In this document: piece after piece, positions 9,160-18,432 of the stretch
How the letters are laid out: each line of letters begins with the position of its first letter
Numbering within the stretch: position 1 is the stretch's first letter
Position numbers and translations under genes: made by a program
The notes under the pieces: generated by a model
What the model was told of the DNA's origin: nothing
Database searches by the model: none
Seen by the model: only the letters and a program-made list of their open reading frames with translations
DNA from: Opacimonas sp002292215
GTDB lineage: Bacteria > Pseudomonadota > Gammaproteobacteria > Enterobacterales > Alteromonadaceae
Reading direction: 5' to 3'
NCBI GenBank assembly: GCA_943846745.1
Contig: OX044360.1
Coordinates: 1,550,001 to 1,614,000, forward strand
Length of the DNA: 64,000 nucleotides

Positions 9160-9735
9160 CTACAGTGAGGCTGCGGTTTTAGCAGCAAATTCAGTTTTGA
9201 CATGACCAGTCAAATTAAACGTTTTGGTTTGCATATTTGCATTAAAACCGTGACTTAACATCGAAAATTCAGCCCCAGTCATTAACACTTCTTTATCTGA
9301 AAACATCGTATTGGTGGTCAAGTCAATCTCAATAAACTCCGTACTGATTTGTTGAATAAAATCAGTTTTATTTAAACTAGTAATCCGGATGTTTTTTTCA
9401 AGTCGAATCACATTATTTGAAAATAGCGTGCCGACATCAGCGGTAACAATATACGGAGATACTGCGTTTAAATATATTGTATAGCGAGGGAACTCAAACA
9501 CCATAAAACCTAAATTATCATATTGCTCCATGACTTTTGCGAACACTTTATGGCTGAGTGTTCCGTCCGGAGCATAGCGTTGCGAGGTAAGATTTTCAGC
9601 GCGATATGTTGGCGTTTCAAAGATCTGGCTACGCTCAACAGAACTGCCCTGCTGCGAAGCATCGTCGAATGGGTAAAAATATAACCCCGCAATACAAGTG
9701 AACAACAGTAAAATACTATAACCGACACGATTCAT
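9160..9735 (-). CDS. lptC: LPS export protein LptC
   Basis: A 191-residue protein with one N-terminal membrane anchor (about residues 5-22) followed by an LptC/OstA-like jellyroll with the recurring pattern of short beta strands (YRAENLTSQRY, TADVGTLFSNN). It is a bitopic inner-membrane subunit that receives LPS from LptB2FG and passes it to LptA. The start codon shares one base with the kdsC stop. Identification rests on fold-level resemblance plus the strict kdsC-lptC-lptA-lptB order. Confidence 0.93.
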   Translation of the reverse strand: MNRVGYSILLLFTCIAGLYFYPFDDASQQGSSVERSQIFETPTYRAENLTSQRYAPDGTLSHKVFAKVMEQYDNLGFMVFEFPRYTIYLNAVSPYIVTADVGTLFSNNVIRLEKNIRITSLNKTDFIQQISTEFIEIDLTTNTMFSDKEVLMTGAEFSMLSHGFNANMQTKTFNLTGHVKTEFAAKTAASL

Positions 9736-10295
9736 TAGACACTCGCACCGTGAATACCAGATAGTTTATTATGCACTTGTAAGAATGTATCCGTCACTTC
9801 TCTCACCGCGCCAAATCCACCGTTAATTTCCGTGACCCAATTGGCTTGTTTGCGGACAAAAGGATGTGCATCCTGTACTGCAATTTTGATTGCAGAGCAT
9901 TGATACATTCCTACATCGGGCATGTCATCGCCCATACTCGCAACTTGCTCTGGGGCTAACTTTAAAGTTTGCATGAGTTTTGTTAACGCACTCAACTTAT
10001 CTTCTTCACCTTGAATAATATAATCTACATTCAATGCAGTCATACGCGCATGCACCAACTGTGACTTGCGCCCTGTAATTATTGCGACAGCAATCCCACA
10101 TTGTGCTAATGACTTAATGCCATAACCGTCACGAGTATGAAACGCTTTTAACTCTTCACCTTGATTACCCAAATAGATCCGCCCATCGCTAAAGACGCCA
10201 TCCACATCACACACCAATAGTTTGATTTGTTTGAGTTGAGCATATAGCGACGCTGAGAAATCACTGGTATACAAGGTTGAGATAATTGTCATCAT
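9735..10295 (-). CDS. kdsC: 3-deoxy-D-manno-octulosonate 8-phosphate phosphatase KdsC
   Basis: A 186-residue HAD-superfamily phosphatase of the capless tetrameric type. The nucleophile motif CDVDGVFSDG puts the catalytic Asp at residues 30 and 32; ITGRKS is motif II and GDDMPDV is motif IV. It hydrolyses Kdo-8-phosphate to Kdo, the inner-core sugar of LPS. It overlaps kdsD by four bases (ATGA) and is coupled to lptC. Confidence 0.96.
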   Translation of the reverse strand: MMTIISTLYTSDFSASLYAQLKQIKLLVCDVDGVFSDGRIYLGNQGEELKAFHTRDGYGIKSLAQCGIAVAIITGRKSQLVHARMTALNVDYIIQGEEDKLSALTKLMQTLKLAPEQVASMGDDMPDVGMYQCSAIKIAVQDAHPFVRKQANWVTEINGGFGAVREVTDTFLQVHNKLSGIHGASV

Positions 10296-11263
10296 ACCAC
10301 TCCGGCTTGCAGTAACATGTGCATATTAAAGGCACCTACTACTTGATTATGCGTATCAACCACCAGCAGTGCATTGATGTGTTTTTGTTGCATTAAATTC
10401 AAAGCATCCACAGCTAACATACCTGCATTAGCGGTTAAGCAATTAGCGGTCATCACTTGTGCAGCAGTCAATACATGGATATCCAACTTTTGGTCTAAAA
10501 CCCTGCGTAAATCACCATCGGTAAAGATCCCTAAAAGCTGCATATCAGGGCCAACGACTCCAGTCATTCCTAGTCCTTTACTACTAATTTCATATAATGC
10601 TTGTGTGACTGGGGTGTCACTGGAAACACAAGGCACATCTTGCCCTGCACGCATAATATCAGCACACGTTAGCAATAATTTACGTCCGAGGGAGCCACCA
10701 GGGTGAGATAAAGCAAAATCTTCAGAGGTAAAGCCTTTTGCATCTAACAATGCAATGGCTAAAGCATCGCCTAACACTAATGTGACACTGGTTGATGTTG
10801 TCGGTGCAAGCCCTAAAGAACACGCTTCCGCTGGGACATTTATTTGCAACACTATGTCTGCGTATTTACCTAAAGTAGAATCGGCATGTTGTGTGATCGC
10901 AATAAGCTTTATTCCTAAGCGCTTTAATACCGGTAAAAGCCCTATCAACTCGTTGGTTTCTCCGGAATTTGAAATGCCGATAACGATATCTTGTGGACTT
11001 AGCATTCCAAGATCGCCGTGATTGGCTTCACCAGGATGCATAAAAAATGCTGGGGTGCCTGTCGAGGCTAATGTTGCCGCAATTTTACAGCCTATATGAC
11101 CCGATTTTCCCATACCTGAAACAACCACTTTGCCTTGACATGCTAATAGTGTTTCGCAAGCCTCAATGAATGCATCGCCTAAACACTCATGTAAGGTCGC
11201 AATGCCTTGTAACTCAGTATCAATAACACGCTTAGCCGATTCGACAAATTGTGATGATGACAT
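10292..11263 (-). CDS. kdsD: D-arabinose 5-phosphate isomerase KdsD
   Basis: It converts ribulose 5-phosphate to arabinose 5-phosphate, the first committed sugar for Kdo. An SIS domain occupies about residues 35-180 (GMGKSGHIGCKIAATLASTG; HPGEANHGDLGM) and a CBS pair about 200-320. The longest frame opens with TTG at 11275, but the GGAG bases in it form a ribosome binding site six bases before the ATG at 11263, so that ATG is preferred (323 residues). It is first in the kds-lpt run, 44 bases after yrbG. Confidence 0.95.
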   Translation of the reverse strand: MSSSQFVESAKRVIDTELQGIATLHECLGDAFIEACETLLACQGKVVVSGMGKSGHIGCKIAATLASTGTPAFFMHPGEANHGDLGMLSPQDIVIGISNSGETNELIGLLPVLKRLGIKLIAITQHADSTLGKYADIVLQINVPAEACSLGLAPTTSTSVTLVLGDALAIALLDAKGFTSEDFALSHPGGSLGRKLLLTCADIMRAGQDVPCVSSDTPVTQALYEISSKGLGMTGVVGPDMQLLGIFTDGDLRRVLDQKLDIHVLTAAQVMTANCLTANAGMLAVDALNLMQQKHINALLVVDTHNQVVGAFNMHMLLQAGVV

Positions 11264-11307
11264 ACTCATCTCCAACTAAATAGTAGGTTTTCACCTAGTT
11301 CACATTA

Positions 11308-12264
11308 TCACGCAAACAATAAAAATTGATAACCGATAAAAGAGGCAAGTAATATGCTCGCTTCAACGCGATTGATGCGTCGAGTTCCAACAAAATTAAA
11401 ACTAAATACCAGTAACATCACAGTCAACCCGAGCATGACATACATATCCCGTGTTGCCGCTGCTGGGTCGATTAAACCCGGCGCAATTAAGCCAGGCATC
11501 CCTAATACAGCTAAAATATTGAAAATATTGGACCCGATGATATTGCCCATTGCAAGATCATCTTCGCCTTTTAATACCCCCGCAATACACGCTGCGAGTT
11601 CCGGAAGGCTAGTACCTAAGGCAATGATGGTCAATCCAATAACCAAATCGCTGATACCAAAGTACTTAGCAATAAACACAGCAGACTCGACCAAGAAGTG
11701 AGCAGATAAGGGTAGCATCACTAAGCCGACCAACACCCAAAGCACAGCGACGGAAGTAGACACCCCAGTCGGAATCTCAGATTCATTGTCATCGGCCAAT
11801 TTATCGCCTTTTTCTACGTATACCGACAACCACCCCATCCCTGCTAAGACAACAAAAAACATCCCTATTAAAAATGCACCTTCATGAAAGGTGAGCATTT
11901 GGTCATGTAACACATAGACAGCCAGTAAACACATTGCAAATAACAACGGAAATTCACGTTTTAATGTGCCAGAAGAAACTTGCAGCGGCTTAATTAACGC
12001 AGTGATACCCAGTACTAATGCTATATTGGTGATATTAGAGCCTATAGCATTACCCACTGCAGTATCAGGAGAGCCGGATAGAGAAGCGGTCACTGACACT
12101 ACGATTTCTGGTGCAGATGACCCCATAGCTACGATGGTTAGACCTATCATCATCGGCGACACACCAATATTTTTTGCTAAGGCAGAAGCTCCGTAAACAA
12201 AACGGTCTGCACTCCAGCTTAATACTGCTAGCCCGATCAAAAAAATGAATACTTGAAGTACCAC
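11308..12264 (-). CDS. yrbG: Calcium/sodium antiporter of the CaCA family (YrbG-like)
   Basis: A 318-residue inner-membrane protein with about ten hydrophobic segments and the two inverted alpha-repeats of Ca2+:cation antiporters: GSSAPEIVVSVTA...GNAIGSNITNIALVLG in the first half and GTSLPELAACIAG...GNIIGSNIFNILAVLG in the second. These carry the ion-binding acidic residues. The role is exchange of Ca2+ (or another cation) for Na+/H+. It is divergent from mlaF across a 320-base gap, exactly as in E. coli. Confidence 0.93.
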   Translation of the reverse strand: MVLQVFIFLIGLAVLSWSADRFVYGASALAKNIGVSPMMIGLTIVAMGSSAPEIVVSVTASLSGSPDTAVGNAIGSNITNIALVLGITALIKPLQVSSGTLKREFPLLFAMCLLAVYVLHDQMLTFHEGAFLIGMFFVVLAGMGWLSVYVEKGDKLADDNESEIPTGVSTSVAVLWVLVGLVMLPLSAHFLVESAVFIAKYFGISDLVIGLTIIALGTSLPELAACIAGVLKGEDDLAMGNIIGSNIFNILAVLGMPGLIAPGLIDPAAATRDMYVMLGLTVMLLVFSFNFVGTRRINRVEASILLASFIGYQFLLFA

Positions 12265-12585
12265 TGTGGTATTTATCCCTTAAAATTTATGTGAATCGAC
12301 GTTCTATCGTGGTTATTTTATCTAACAATACTAAGCATAGCGACAAAGATTGTGTGATTACTCAATCATCTAGCTTATAATGGGGTAATTATGGCGGTAT
12401 TACAGATAAAAGACCACTGTATTTAGTATCTGTTTTAATTATATCAGTTATTTATTCTAATTTATTGTACATACCTTGTTACTTTTTGATTTTGCATTAT
12501 CACTATTGAAACGTCATAATCAATCCCAATATTGGTAACCTTCGTATATGTTTCAAACGCAAAGGAAAGGCATTACTACTCACTC
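12265..12585. promoter_or_regulatory. yrbG-mlaF divergent intergenic region
   Basis: This 320-base gap holds no convincing gene. Two plus-direction promoter candidates are visible by eye: a perfect -10 TATAAT at 12376-12381 with only a poor -35, and TTGCAT (12492-12497) separated by 17 bases from CATAAT (12515-12520). The second would start transcription near 12527 and supports translation of mlaF from the ATG at 12586. A promoter for yrbG on the minus strand must also be here, but I could not single one out. Confidence 0.4.
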
Positions 12586-13389
12586 ATGAATGATAATTTA
12601 GTCGAAATTCAAAATATCACCTTCTCTCGGTCTGAACGCCTGATTTATGATGATATCAGTATCAGCATCCCTAAAGGAAAAATCACGGCCATTATGGGTC
12701 CAAGTGGGATCGGTAAAACTACCATGTTACGCTTAATTGGTGGGCAACTAAAACCTGATAAAGGTGATATTACGTTTGCCGGAAAGTCGATCCCAGCGAT
12801 GAGTCGCTCAACCCTCTACCAAACGCGTAAATCGATGAGTATGCTTTTTCAATCAGGTGCATTATTTACTGATATGAGTGTGTTCGATAATGTTGCGTTT
12901 GCTTTGCGTGAGCATACTCAGTTGTCTGAATCTGTCATTGAAACCTTGGTGTTATTAAAACTAGAGGCCGTCGGTCTGCGCGGAGCTGCACAACTTTTAC
13001 CCAGCGAACTCTCCGGAGGAATGGCGCGCAGAGCCGCCTTAGCAAGAGCAATTGCATTAGATCCTGAATTGATAATGTACGATGAGCCTTTTGCAGGACA
13101 AGATCCTATTTCAATGGGTGTGTTGGTCAAATTAATCCGTTCGCTCAGTGAAGCATTATCAGTGACTAGCATAGTAGTGACTCATGATGTGAATGAGGTG
13201 CTTGATATTGCCGATTATGTGTATATTTTAGCGAATCAAAAAGTGATTGGTTATGGCACCGCACAACAAATTAAACAATCTGACTCACCGTTGGTACAGC
13301 AGTTTTTGCAAGGGCAAGCCGATGGTCCAGTGCCATTTCATTATCCAGCTCCGACGCTGCAAGCGCAATTATTAGGAGAAGATAAATGA
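12586..13389 (+). CDS. mlaF: Phospholipid ABC transporter ATP-binding protein MlaF
   Basis: A 267-residue ABC ATPase from this start. Walker A GPSGIGKTT is at residues 38-46, the signature is LSGGMARRAALARA and Walker B is LIMYDEPFAGQDP. It energises MlaE-mediated phospholipid movement between the inner and outer membranes. A longer frame starts at TTG 12532, but that lies within five bases of the best candidate promoter's start site, and family members begin near the ATG at 12586. The stop overlaps mlaE by four bases. Confidence 0.95.
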   Translation: MNDNLVEIQNITFSRSERLIYDDISISIPKGKITAIMGPSGIGKTTMLRLIGGQLKPDKGDITFAGKSIPAMSRSTLYQTRKSMSMLFQSGALFTDMSVFDNVAFALREHTQLSESVIETLVLLKLEAVGLRGAAQLLPSELSGGMARRAALARAIALDPELIMYDEPFAGQDPISMGVLVKLIRSLSEALSVTSIVVTHDVNEVLDIADYVYILANQKVIGYGTAQQIKQSDSPLVQQFLQGQADGPVPFHYPAPTLQAQLLGEDK

Positions 13390-14162
13390 ATTGGATCATT
13401 GATATTGGTACCAATACATTGACCAAAGTAGTTGGCATTGGCCGTGCATTTTTGATGTTAACAGGCGCTCTCATTGCATTTCCACAATGGAAAAATGTTA
13501 GGTTAACCATTAAACAAATATATGTCGTTGGCGTGCAATCGTTATTAATCATCATGGTGTCAGGTCTCTTCATCGGTATGGTAATGGCACTTCAAGGCTA
13601 TACTATTTTAGTTGATTACGGTGCTGAAGGGTCATTAGGACCGATGGTATCATTATCACTGTTACGTGAATTAGGACCTGTAGTAACAGGGTTACTCTTT
13701 GCCGGTCGCGCAGGTTCAGCATTAACCGCGGAGATTGGCCTAATGAAAGCAACTGAACAATTAAGCTCTCTTGAAATGATGGCCGTTGACCCATTAAGAC
13801 GCATCGTTGCCCCGCGCATGTGGGCAGGGGTAATCGCAATGCCAATGCTTGCGTTGATCTTTTCAGCGATCGGTATTTTAGGTGGGCATCTCGTGGGCGT
13901 TGAATGGTTAGGTGTTGACTCTGGTTCATACTGGTCAATTATGCAAGCGACCGTTGAATGGGATAAAGACGTCGTAAACGGCGTTATTAAAAGTATTGTG
14001 TTTGCTATTGTGGTGACTTGGATTGCCATATTCAAAGGCTATGATGCGATACCTACCTCAGAAGGTATATCGCTAGCAACAACTCAAACCGTCGTATTGT
14101 CTTCATTGGCAGTATTAGGATTAGATTTTGTGCTTACGGCACTTATGTTTGGAATTAATTAG
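13386..14162 (+). CDS. mlaE: Phospholipid ABC transporter permease MlaE
   Basis: A 258-residue permease with five to six membrane helices and the MlaE signature segment LLRELGPVVTGLLFAGRAGSA, followed by the conserved EIG...TEQLSSLEMMAVDP coupling region. It forms the membrane core of MlaFEDB, which keeps phospholipids out of the outer leaflet of the outer membrane. Start and stop are coupled with mlaF (overlap) and mlaD (eight-base gap with GGAG). Confidence 0.96.
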   Translation: MNWIIDIGTNTLTKVVGIGRAFLMLTGALIAFPQWKNVRLTIKQIYVVGVQSLLIIMVSGLFIGMVMALQGYTILVDYGAEGSLGPMVSLSLLRELGPVVTGLLFAGRAGSALTAEIGLMKATEQLSSLEMMAVDPLRRIVAPRMWAGVIAMPMLALIFSAIGILGGHLVGVEWLGVDSGSYWSIMQATVEWDKDVVNGVIKSIVFAIVVTWIAIFKGYDAIPTSEGISLATTQTVVLSSLAVLGLDFVLTALMFGIN

Positions 14163-14170
14163 GAGTCACC

Positions 14171-14638
14171 ATGACCACACGAAAAACTGAACTTATGGTT
14201 GGTTTATTTGTCATTTTAACCATTGCTGCAGGTTTACTTTTAGCATTAAAAGTTGTGAATCAAGGCTTCTCGAATAATGAGTCTACGTACACCTTGTATG
14301 CTAAATTTGATAACATTGGCGGTTTACAAACACGTTCCGCCGTCAAAGTTGGTGGCGTTACAATCGGACGGGTCGAATCAATCTATTTAGATCCAGAAGA
14401 CTTTAACCCCGTAGTAATGATTAGTTTGTCAGAAAAATATAATAATTTCCCTGACACCAGTTCAGCATCAATTCTTACATCAGGATTGTTAGGCGAGCAG
14501 TATATTGGTTTTCAGCCCGGTTTCGCGTTCGATGATTTTGTCGTATTAGCCGATGGTGACTATATACAAGACACCAAATCAGCCTTGGTGTTAGAAGATT
14601 TAATCGGACAGTTTTTGTTTAGCCGTAATAGTGAATAA
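14171..14638 (+). CDS. mlaD: Phospholipid-binding MCE protein MlaD
   Basis: A 155-residue protein with one N-terminal membrane anchor (about residues 10-28) and a single MCE domain (YTLYAKFDNIGGLQTRSAVKVGGVTIGRV), ending in a hydrophobic helix-forming tail. MlaD hexamers form the periplasmic ring through which lipid passes to MlaC. A GGAG ribosome binding site lies just upstream. Length is slightly below E. coli MlaD (183), the shortening being at the C-terminus. Confidence 0.95.
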   Translation: MTTRKTELMVGLFVILTIAAGLLLALKVVNQGFSNNESTYTLYAKFDNIGGLQTRSAVKVGGVTIGRVESIYLDPEDFNPVVMISLSEKYNNFPDTSSASILTSGLLGEQYIGFQPGFAFDDFVVLADGDYIQDTKSALVLEDLIGQFLFSRNSE

Positions 14639-14657
14639 TTTTTTTAAAGGATCCCAA

Positions 14658-15332
14658 GTGAAAGTATTTTTTACCGCCGCATTGATATTGATAACATTGC
14701 TCACTCAGAGTTTGAACTATGCACAAGCTGAAACTGAATCTGATAATCCGCACACGATGATTCAAAACGCGGCCAGTGCGACATTTGCCCGAATGAAAAA
14801 CGAGCAAGCGTTAATTGCACAAAATCCAGAGCATCTGCGTACTATTATGCGTGAAAATTTATTACCGCATGTAGATTATAAATATTCAGCATTTATGGTG
14901 CTAGGTAATCAAGCCCGCAATGTGCCTAAACAACAACTCGGTGAGTTCGTGAATGTATTTCGCGAGTATCTCGTGACCACTTACGCAAATGCGATGGGCT
15001 ATTATGATGATCAAACGGTCGCATTTGAACCTGCAGGTGAATATGATGATAAAAAGATAGTCACTGTTCGCGCGCTTATTCAAGATATCGGCAAACCCGA
15101 TATCAAAGTCGCATTCAAAGTGCGTAAAGACCGCAAAACTAACGAATGGGCTGCATATGACATGGTCGCAGAAGGGATTAGCTTATTGTCGAGTAAACGC
15201 AGTGAGTTTGAGTCAATCCTACGCCAAGATGGCATTGAAAAAGTGATTGAATTAATGCAACAAAAAATAAAAGATCCGATTGTATTGCAAAAGTCAGGAA
15301 GCATTGCCCCTGTCCCAGCAGCAAAAGGATAA
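14658..15332 (+). CDS. mlaC: Periplasmic phospholipid-binding protein MlaC
   Basis: A MlaC/Ttg2D-type lipid shuttle of 224 residues from the GTG at 14658. AAAGGA lies at proper spacing before this GTG, and the product begins directly with a signal peptide (VFFTAALILITLLTQSLNYAQA). The longer frame from ATG 14631 overlaps mlaD by eight bases and would prefix a hydrophilic NNFFKGSQ segment, so I prefer GTG. The mature part shows LRTIMRENLLPHVDY, typical of the family. It ferries phospholipid between MlaFEDB and the outer-membrane MlaA, which is not in the window. Confidence 0.92.
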   Translation: MKVFFTAALILITLLTQSLNYAQAETESDNPHTMIQNAASATFARMKNEQALIAQNPEHLRTIMRENLLPHVDYKYSAFMVLGNQARNVPKQQLGEFVNVFREYLVTTYANAMGYYDDQTVAFEPAGEYDDKKIVTVRALIQDIGKPDIKVAFKVRKDRKTNEWAAYDMVAEGISLLSSKRSEFESILRQDGIEKVIELMQQKIKDPIVLQKSGSIAPVPAAKG

Positions 15333-15338
15333 ATATTA

Positions 15339-15641
15339 ATGAGCTTATCTATCACGTTTACTACTGATGGCTTGTTATTATCGGGTGTGCTGAATAATCA
15401 AACAATTCAACGTGATTTGTTTGTTTCGCACAAACGCGAACTCGCTTTATTAAGCACCCTTAAAATTGATTTACAAGGCCTGACTAACATAGACAGTGCG
15501 GGCTTAGCATGGCTTTTGAATCTGTTTCGAGATGCACGTACTGCCAAGAAGACACTTGCATGGGATCATATTCCTGATAAATTACTACAACTCGCACGAT
15601 TAAGCAGTGCCGAATCCTTTTTTGTAACTTCCCAGCCTTAA
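15339..15641 (+). CDS. mlaB: STAS-domain protein MlaB
   Basis: A 100-residue single STAS domain with the conserved core LQGLTNIDSAGLAWLLNLF, where the DSAG serine region corresponds to the STAS phosphorylation loop. MlaB binds MlaF and stimulates or stabilises the transporter ATPase. It starts six bases after the mlaC stop. Sequence similarity within STAS proteins is loose, so the name relies partly on position. Confidence 0.9.
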   Translation: MSLSITFTTDGLLLSGVLNNQTIQRDLFVSHKRELALLSTLKIDLQGLTNIDSAGLAWLLNLFRDARTAKKTLAWDHIPDKLLQLARLSSAESFFVTSQP

Positions 15642-15671
15642 TGTGAATATTTGCGTTAACGGGATTAACTA

Positions 15672-15941
15672 ATGGTTATCGCTATGACAACACAAGAACT
15701 AGAAGCGTTTTTACTCGCTCAATTGCAATTGCATGAAGTGCATGTAAAAAGCGATGGCTCACATTTTAATATTATTGCTGTCAGTGATGATTTTGCTGAT
15801 ATGTCTCGCGTAAAACGCCAACAAACGATTTATGCTCCTTTATCAGACAAAATTGCTGATGGTTCGATGCATGCGGTATCGATTAAAACCTTTACGGTTG
15901 ATCAATGGCGCAAAGAAAAATTATTTAATATTCCTCAATAA
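15672..15941 (+). CDS. ibaG: BolA-family protein IbaG
   Basis: An 89-residue BolA-like protein with VHVKSDGSHFNIIAVSDDF, MSRVKRQQTIYAPL and HAVSIKTFT, closely following E. coli IbaG. The invariant histidine near the C-terminus (MHAVS) can help hold a [2Fe-2S] cluster with a monothiol glutaredoxin. Two starts are possible; GGGA is spaced for the ATG at 15672, whereas the ATG at 15684 has no clear site, so the longer form is given. Placement between mlaB and murA is the standard one. Confidence 0.93.
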   Translation: MVIAMTTQELEAFLLAQLQLHEVHVKSDGSHFNIIAVSDDFADMSRVKRQQTIYAPLSDKIADGSMHAVSIKTFTVDQWRKEKLFNIPQ

Positions 15942-15953
15942 GGGCTGTTTCTC

Positions 15954-17216
15954 GTGGATAAATTAGTCATCACCAAGAGTCCAGCACTACACGGAGACGT
16001 GATTATTTCTGGTGCTAAAAACGCAGCGTTACCATTATTAATGGCTTCGTTATTAGCAGATTCTGAAATTACCTTTAACAATGTACCGGCATTACGTGAT
16101 ATCACCACCAGTGTAAAATTATTACAAGGCATGGGTACCAAAGTTAATTTCAATAATAAAAATTCCTTAACCCTTGATGCTAGCAAACTAACAAGTACTG
16201 TTGCCTCTTACGAATTAGTCCGCACTATGCGTGCTTCTATCTTAGTGCTAGGTCCGTTATTGGCCCGCCATGGACATGCTGATGTTTCTTTACCCGGCGG
16301 TTGCGCTATTGGCGCTCGTCCAGTCAATCTGCATTTGACAGGCTTAGAAGCGATGGGCGCAATCATCGAAGTTGTAGATGGTTATATCAAAGCTCATGTT
16401 AACGGCAAGCTGCAAGGCGCACATATCTTTATGGATATTGTGAGTGTTGGCGCAACTGAAAATCTAATGATGGCAGCCGCACTAGCACAAGGGACGACTG
16501 TATTAGAAAACGCAGCACGAGAACCAGAGATTGTTGATTTAGCAAATTGTATCAATGCAATGGGCGGGAAAGTCAGTGGTGCGGGTACCGATCACATTAC
16601 CATTGAAGGTGTTGAAAGTTTACATGGGTGTACATACTCTGTACTACCTGACCGCATAGAAACCGGTACATTTTTAGTTGCTGCGGCTGCAACAAGAGGC
16701 CATATTAAATGTCTTAACGCTGCCCCAGAAACACTTGATGCGGTATTAAGTAAGTTACGTCAAGCCGGTGCTGAAATTACAACAACGGCAGATACAATCG
16801 AACTCAATATGCATGGCAAGCGCCCTAAAGCTGTTGATGTCAAAACCGCCCCTCACCCTGCTTTCCCTACGGATATGCAAGCACAATTTGTTGCGATGAA
16901 TTGTGTCGCTGAAGGAACAGGAATGGTCACAGAAACAATATTTGAAAACCGCTTTATGCATGTACCTGAACTGCAACGCATGGGCGCTAAAATCACGTTG
17001 CAAGGAAATAGTGCCGTATGCCAAGGTATAGAGGGCTTTAAAGGCGCTCCGGTTATGGCTACGGATTTACGCGCATCTGCATCGCTTGTTATTGCTGGAT
17101 TGCTGGCCGAAGGTGAGACACATGTTAACCGTATCTATCACCTTGACCGTGGGTATGAAGCCATCGAAGATAAGTTAAGTCTACTTGGCGCCCATATCAC
17201 GCGCGTGCCTGAATAA
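15954..17216 (+). CDS. murA: UDP-N-acetylglucosamine 1-carboxyvinyltransferase MurA
   Basis: MurA adds enolpyruvate from PEP to UDP-GlcNAc, the first committed step of peptidoglycan synthesis. The 420-residue product shows the SGAKNAALPLL motif (Lys22) and the catalytic cysteine at residue 117 in LPGGCAIGARPV, so the fosfomycin-sensitive Cys form is present. Translation starts at GTG 15954 after AAGGG. The 3' end overlaps the convergent lipoprotein gene by 36 bases. Confidence 0.97.
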   Translation: MDKLVITKSPALHGDVIISGAKNAALPLLMASLLADSEITFNNVPALRDITTSVKLLQGMGTKVNFNNKNSLTLDASKLTSTVASYELVRTMRASILVLGPLLARHGHADVSLPGGCAIGARPVNLHLTGLEAMGAIIEVVDGYIKAHVNGKLQGAHIFMDIVSVGATENLMMAAALAQGTTVLENAAREPEIVDLANCINAMGGKVSGAGTDHITIEGVESLHGCTYSVLPDRIETGTFLVAAAATRGHIKCLNAAPETLDAVLSKLRQAGAEITTTADTIELNMHGKRPKAVDVKTAPHPAFPTDMQAQFVAMNCVAEGTGMVTETIFENRFMHVPELQRMGAKITLQGNSAVCQGIEGFKGAPVMATDLRASASLVIAGLLAEGETHVNRIYHLDRGYEAIEDKLSLLGAHITRVPE

Positions 17217-18380
17217 CTCGGCAACTGTCGTCGTAAATAACAATCCATTCATGTGCTCTGCATAAGCAGAGCGCGTGGATTCACACTGAATGTTTTTCCA
17301 ATAGTTACGCTTCCATGGGTCATTAACTAAATACACTTTACCATTTGCGACAGCGACGCCTTCCAAGGATGCATTATCCATTAACGTACTCGAAGGACAA
17401 TCCATCGCTGTCGGTTGATGACCTAATTGCGTTGGTGCCATAAATCTTAGATTGACGATTTTAGTTGGTCGTTTTTTCGCAACATCAATCAACCAAAGTT
17501 GATTATCGTTGCGAGCAGCAGCTAGTAACCACTTACTACCATTATGCTCAAAAGTATCAGTACCATTAATAGGATGTGGGACAGAACGCGTACCTGGTTG
17601 ATTTAGCTCTGGAATACTGAAGTCTTCATCTTTTACTGCAACAAAACTATGATCACGCCAAAATCCCTCATCTAGCACCGTACTAAAGATCCGCGCACGG
17701 TAGTTAGCATCTTTTTCCAACGCGATAAATAATTTGTTGCCATCAATACTTAAGCCTTCAACACCATCGTTAGGCGAATTACCTATTTGCGCATTTTGAG
17801 GAAATTGCACTGCTCGGACACCGGTGACCGATAACTGCGTGCCATCCCAATGCAATCGCACTAACACAGTTGGATAATCAGTTGAATACGTATCACGAAA
17901 GGCAACTTGGCAAGCCTCAGTAAGCTTGCCTAAGGTCGAGGCATCTTCGGTTACAGTGATAAAACCATTTGGATTAGTGGGATCTTTAACTAATGCTTCT
18001 AGGTCAGGTTTGCTTAACAGGTATTGATTAAAACACGATTGGGTTAAGTCTGGGCTGATTTTATAAATGGGGGACAATGTCTTGCGCTGTGCATTCACCG
18101 GATTAATAAAGTGTAGGCGTTTAACCTGTGTATCATTCGCACTCGCATCCGCAATCATCACTAGCTGATCTTGCCACATTGTTAAACCAGACGGTTGGGG
18201 ATCAATAATTAACTCACCATTGTCATCTATCAACCATTGCCCTGTTAACGTTAATGACGCGTTAGTCGACGGAGCATTATCGTCTATTGGTGGTGAAATT
18301 TCCGGATCTGTTGCACAGCCAAATAGTGCGCTGATGGACACACTTAGCAACAAAATTAATACCTTTTTAGTCTTTTTCAT
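17181..18380 (-). CDS. Putative phytase-like beta-propeller lipoprotein
   Basis: I do not recognise a named gene. From the ATG at 18380 the 399-residue product has a lipoprotein signal with lipobox ALFGC. The body contains repeats of the kind found in esterase/phytase-like propellers: GLTMWQDQLVMIADAS, GVEGLSIDGNKLFIALEKD and LEGVAVANGKVYLVNDPW, where acidic residues follow each strand. An alternative start six residues upstream (18398) adds only charged residues. A phosphoesterase or simply a binding role are both possible. It converges on murA with a 36-base overlap, and nothing downstream suggests a pathway. Confidence 0.6.
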   Translation of the reverse strand: MKKTKKVLILLLSVSISALFGCATDPEISPPIDDNAPSTNASLTLTGQWLIDDNGELIIDPQPSGLTMWQDQLVMIADASANDTQVKRLHFINPVNAQRKTLSPIYKISPDLTQSCFNQYLLSKPDLEALVKDPTNPNGFITVTEDASTLGKLTEACQVAFRDTYSTDYPTVLVRLHWDGTQLSVTGVRAVQFPQNAQIGNSPNDGVEGLSIDGNKLFIALEKDANYRARIFSTVLDEGFWRDHSFVAVKDEDFSIPELNQPGTRSVPHPINGTDTFEHNGSKWLLAAARNDNQLWLIDVAKKRPTKIVNLRFMAPTQLGHQPTAMDCPSSTLMDNASLEGVAVANGKVYLVNDPWKRNYWKNIQCESTRSAYAEHMNGLLFTTTVAELFRHARDMGAK

Positions 18381-18432
18381 ATGTTGTGGTCTTCGCATAA
18401 TTGTATATAGTAAATAGCAGGCTCAACGCTGC

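Noticed and set aside
12532..12585. N-terminal extension of mlaF from a TTG codon
   Set aside because: A candidate promoter ends only twelve bases upstream of the TTG, and the ATG at 12586 gives the usual family length and N-terminus.
13603..14035. Long minus-strand frames opposite mlaE
   Set aside because: Antisense to a conserved gene, rich in residues expected from reading membrane-protein codons backwards.
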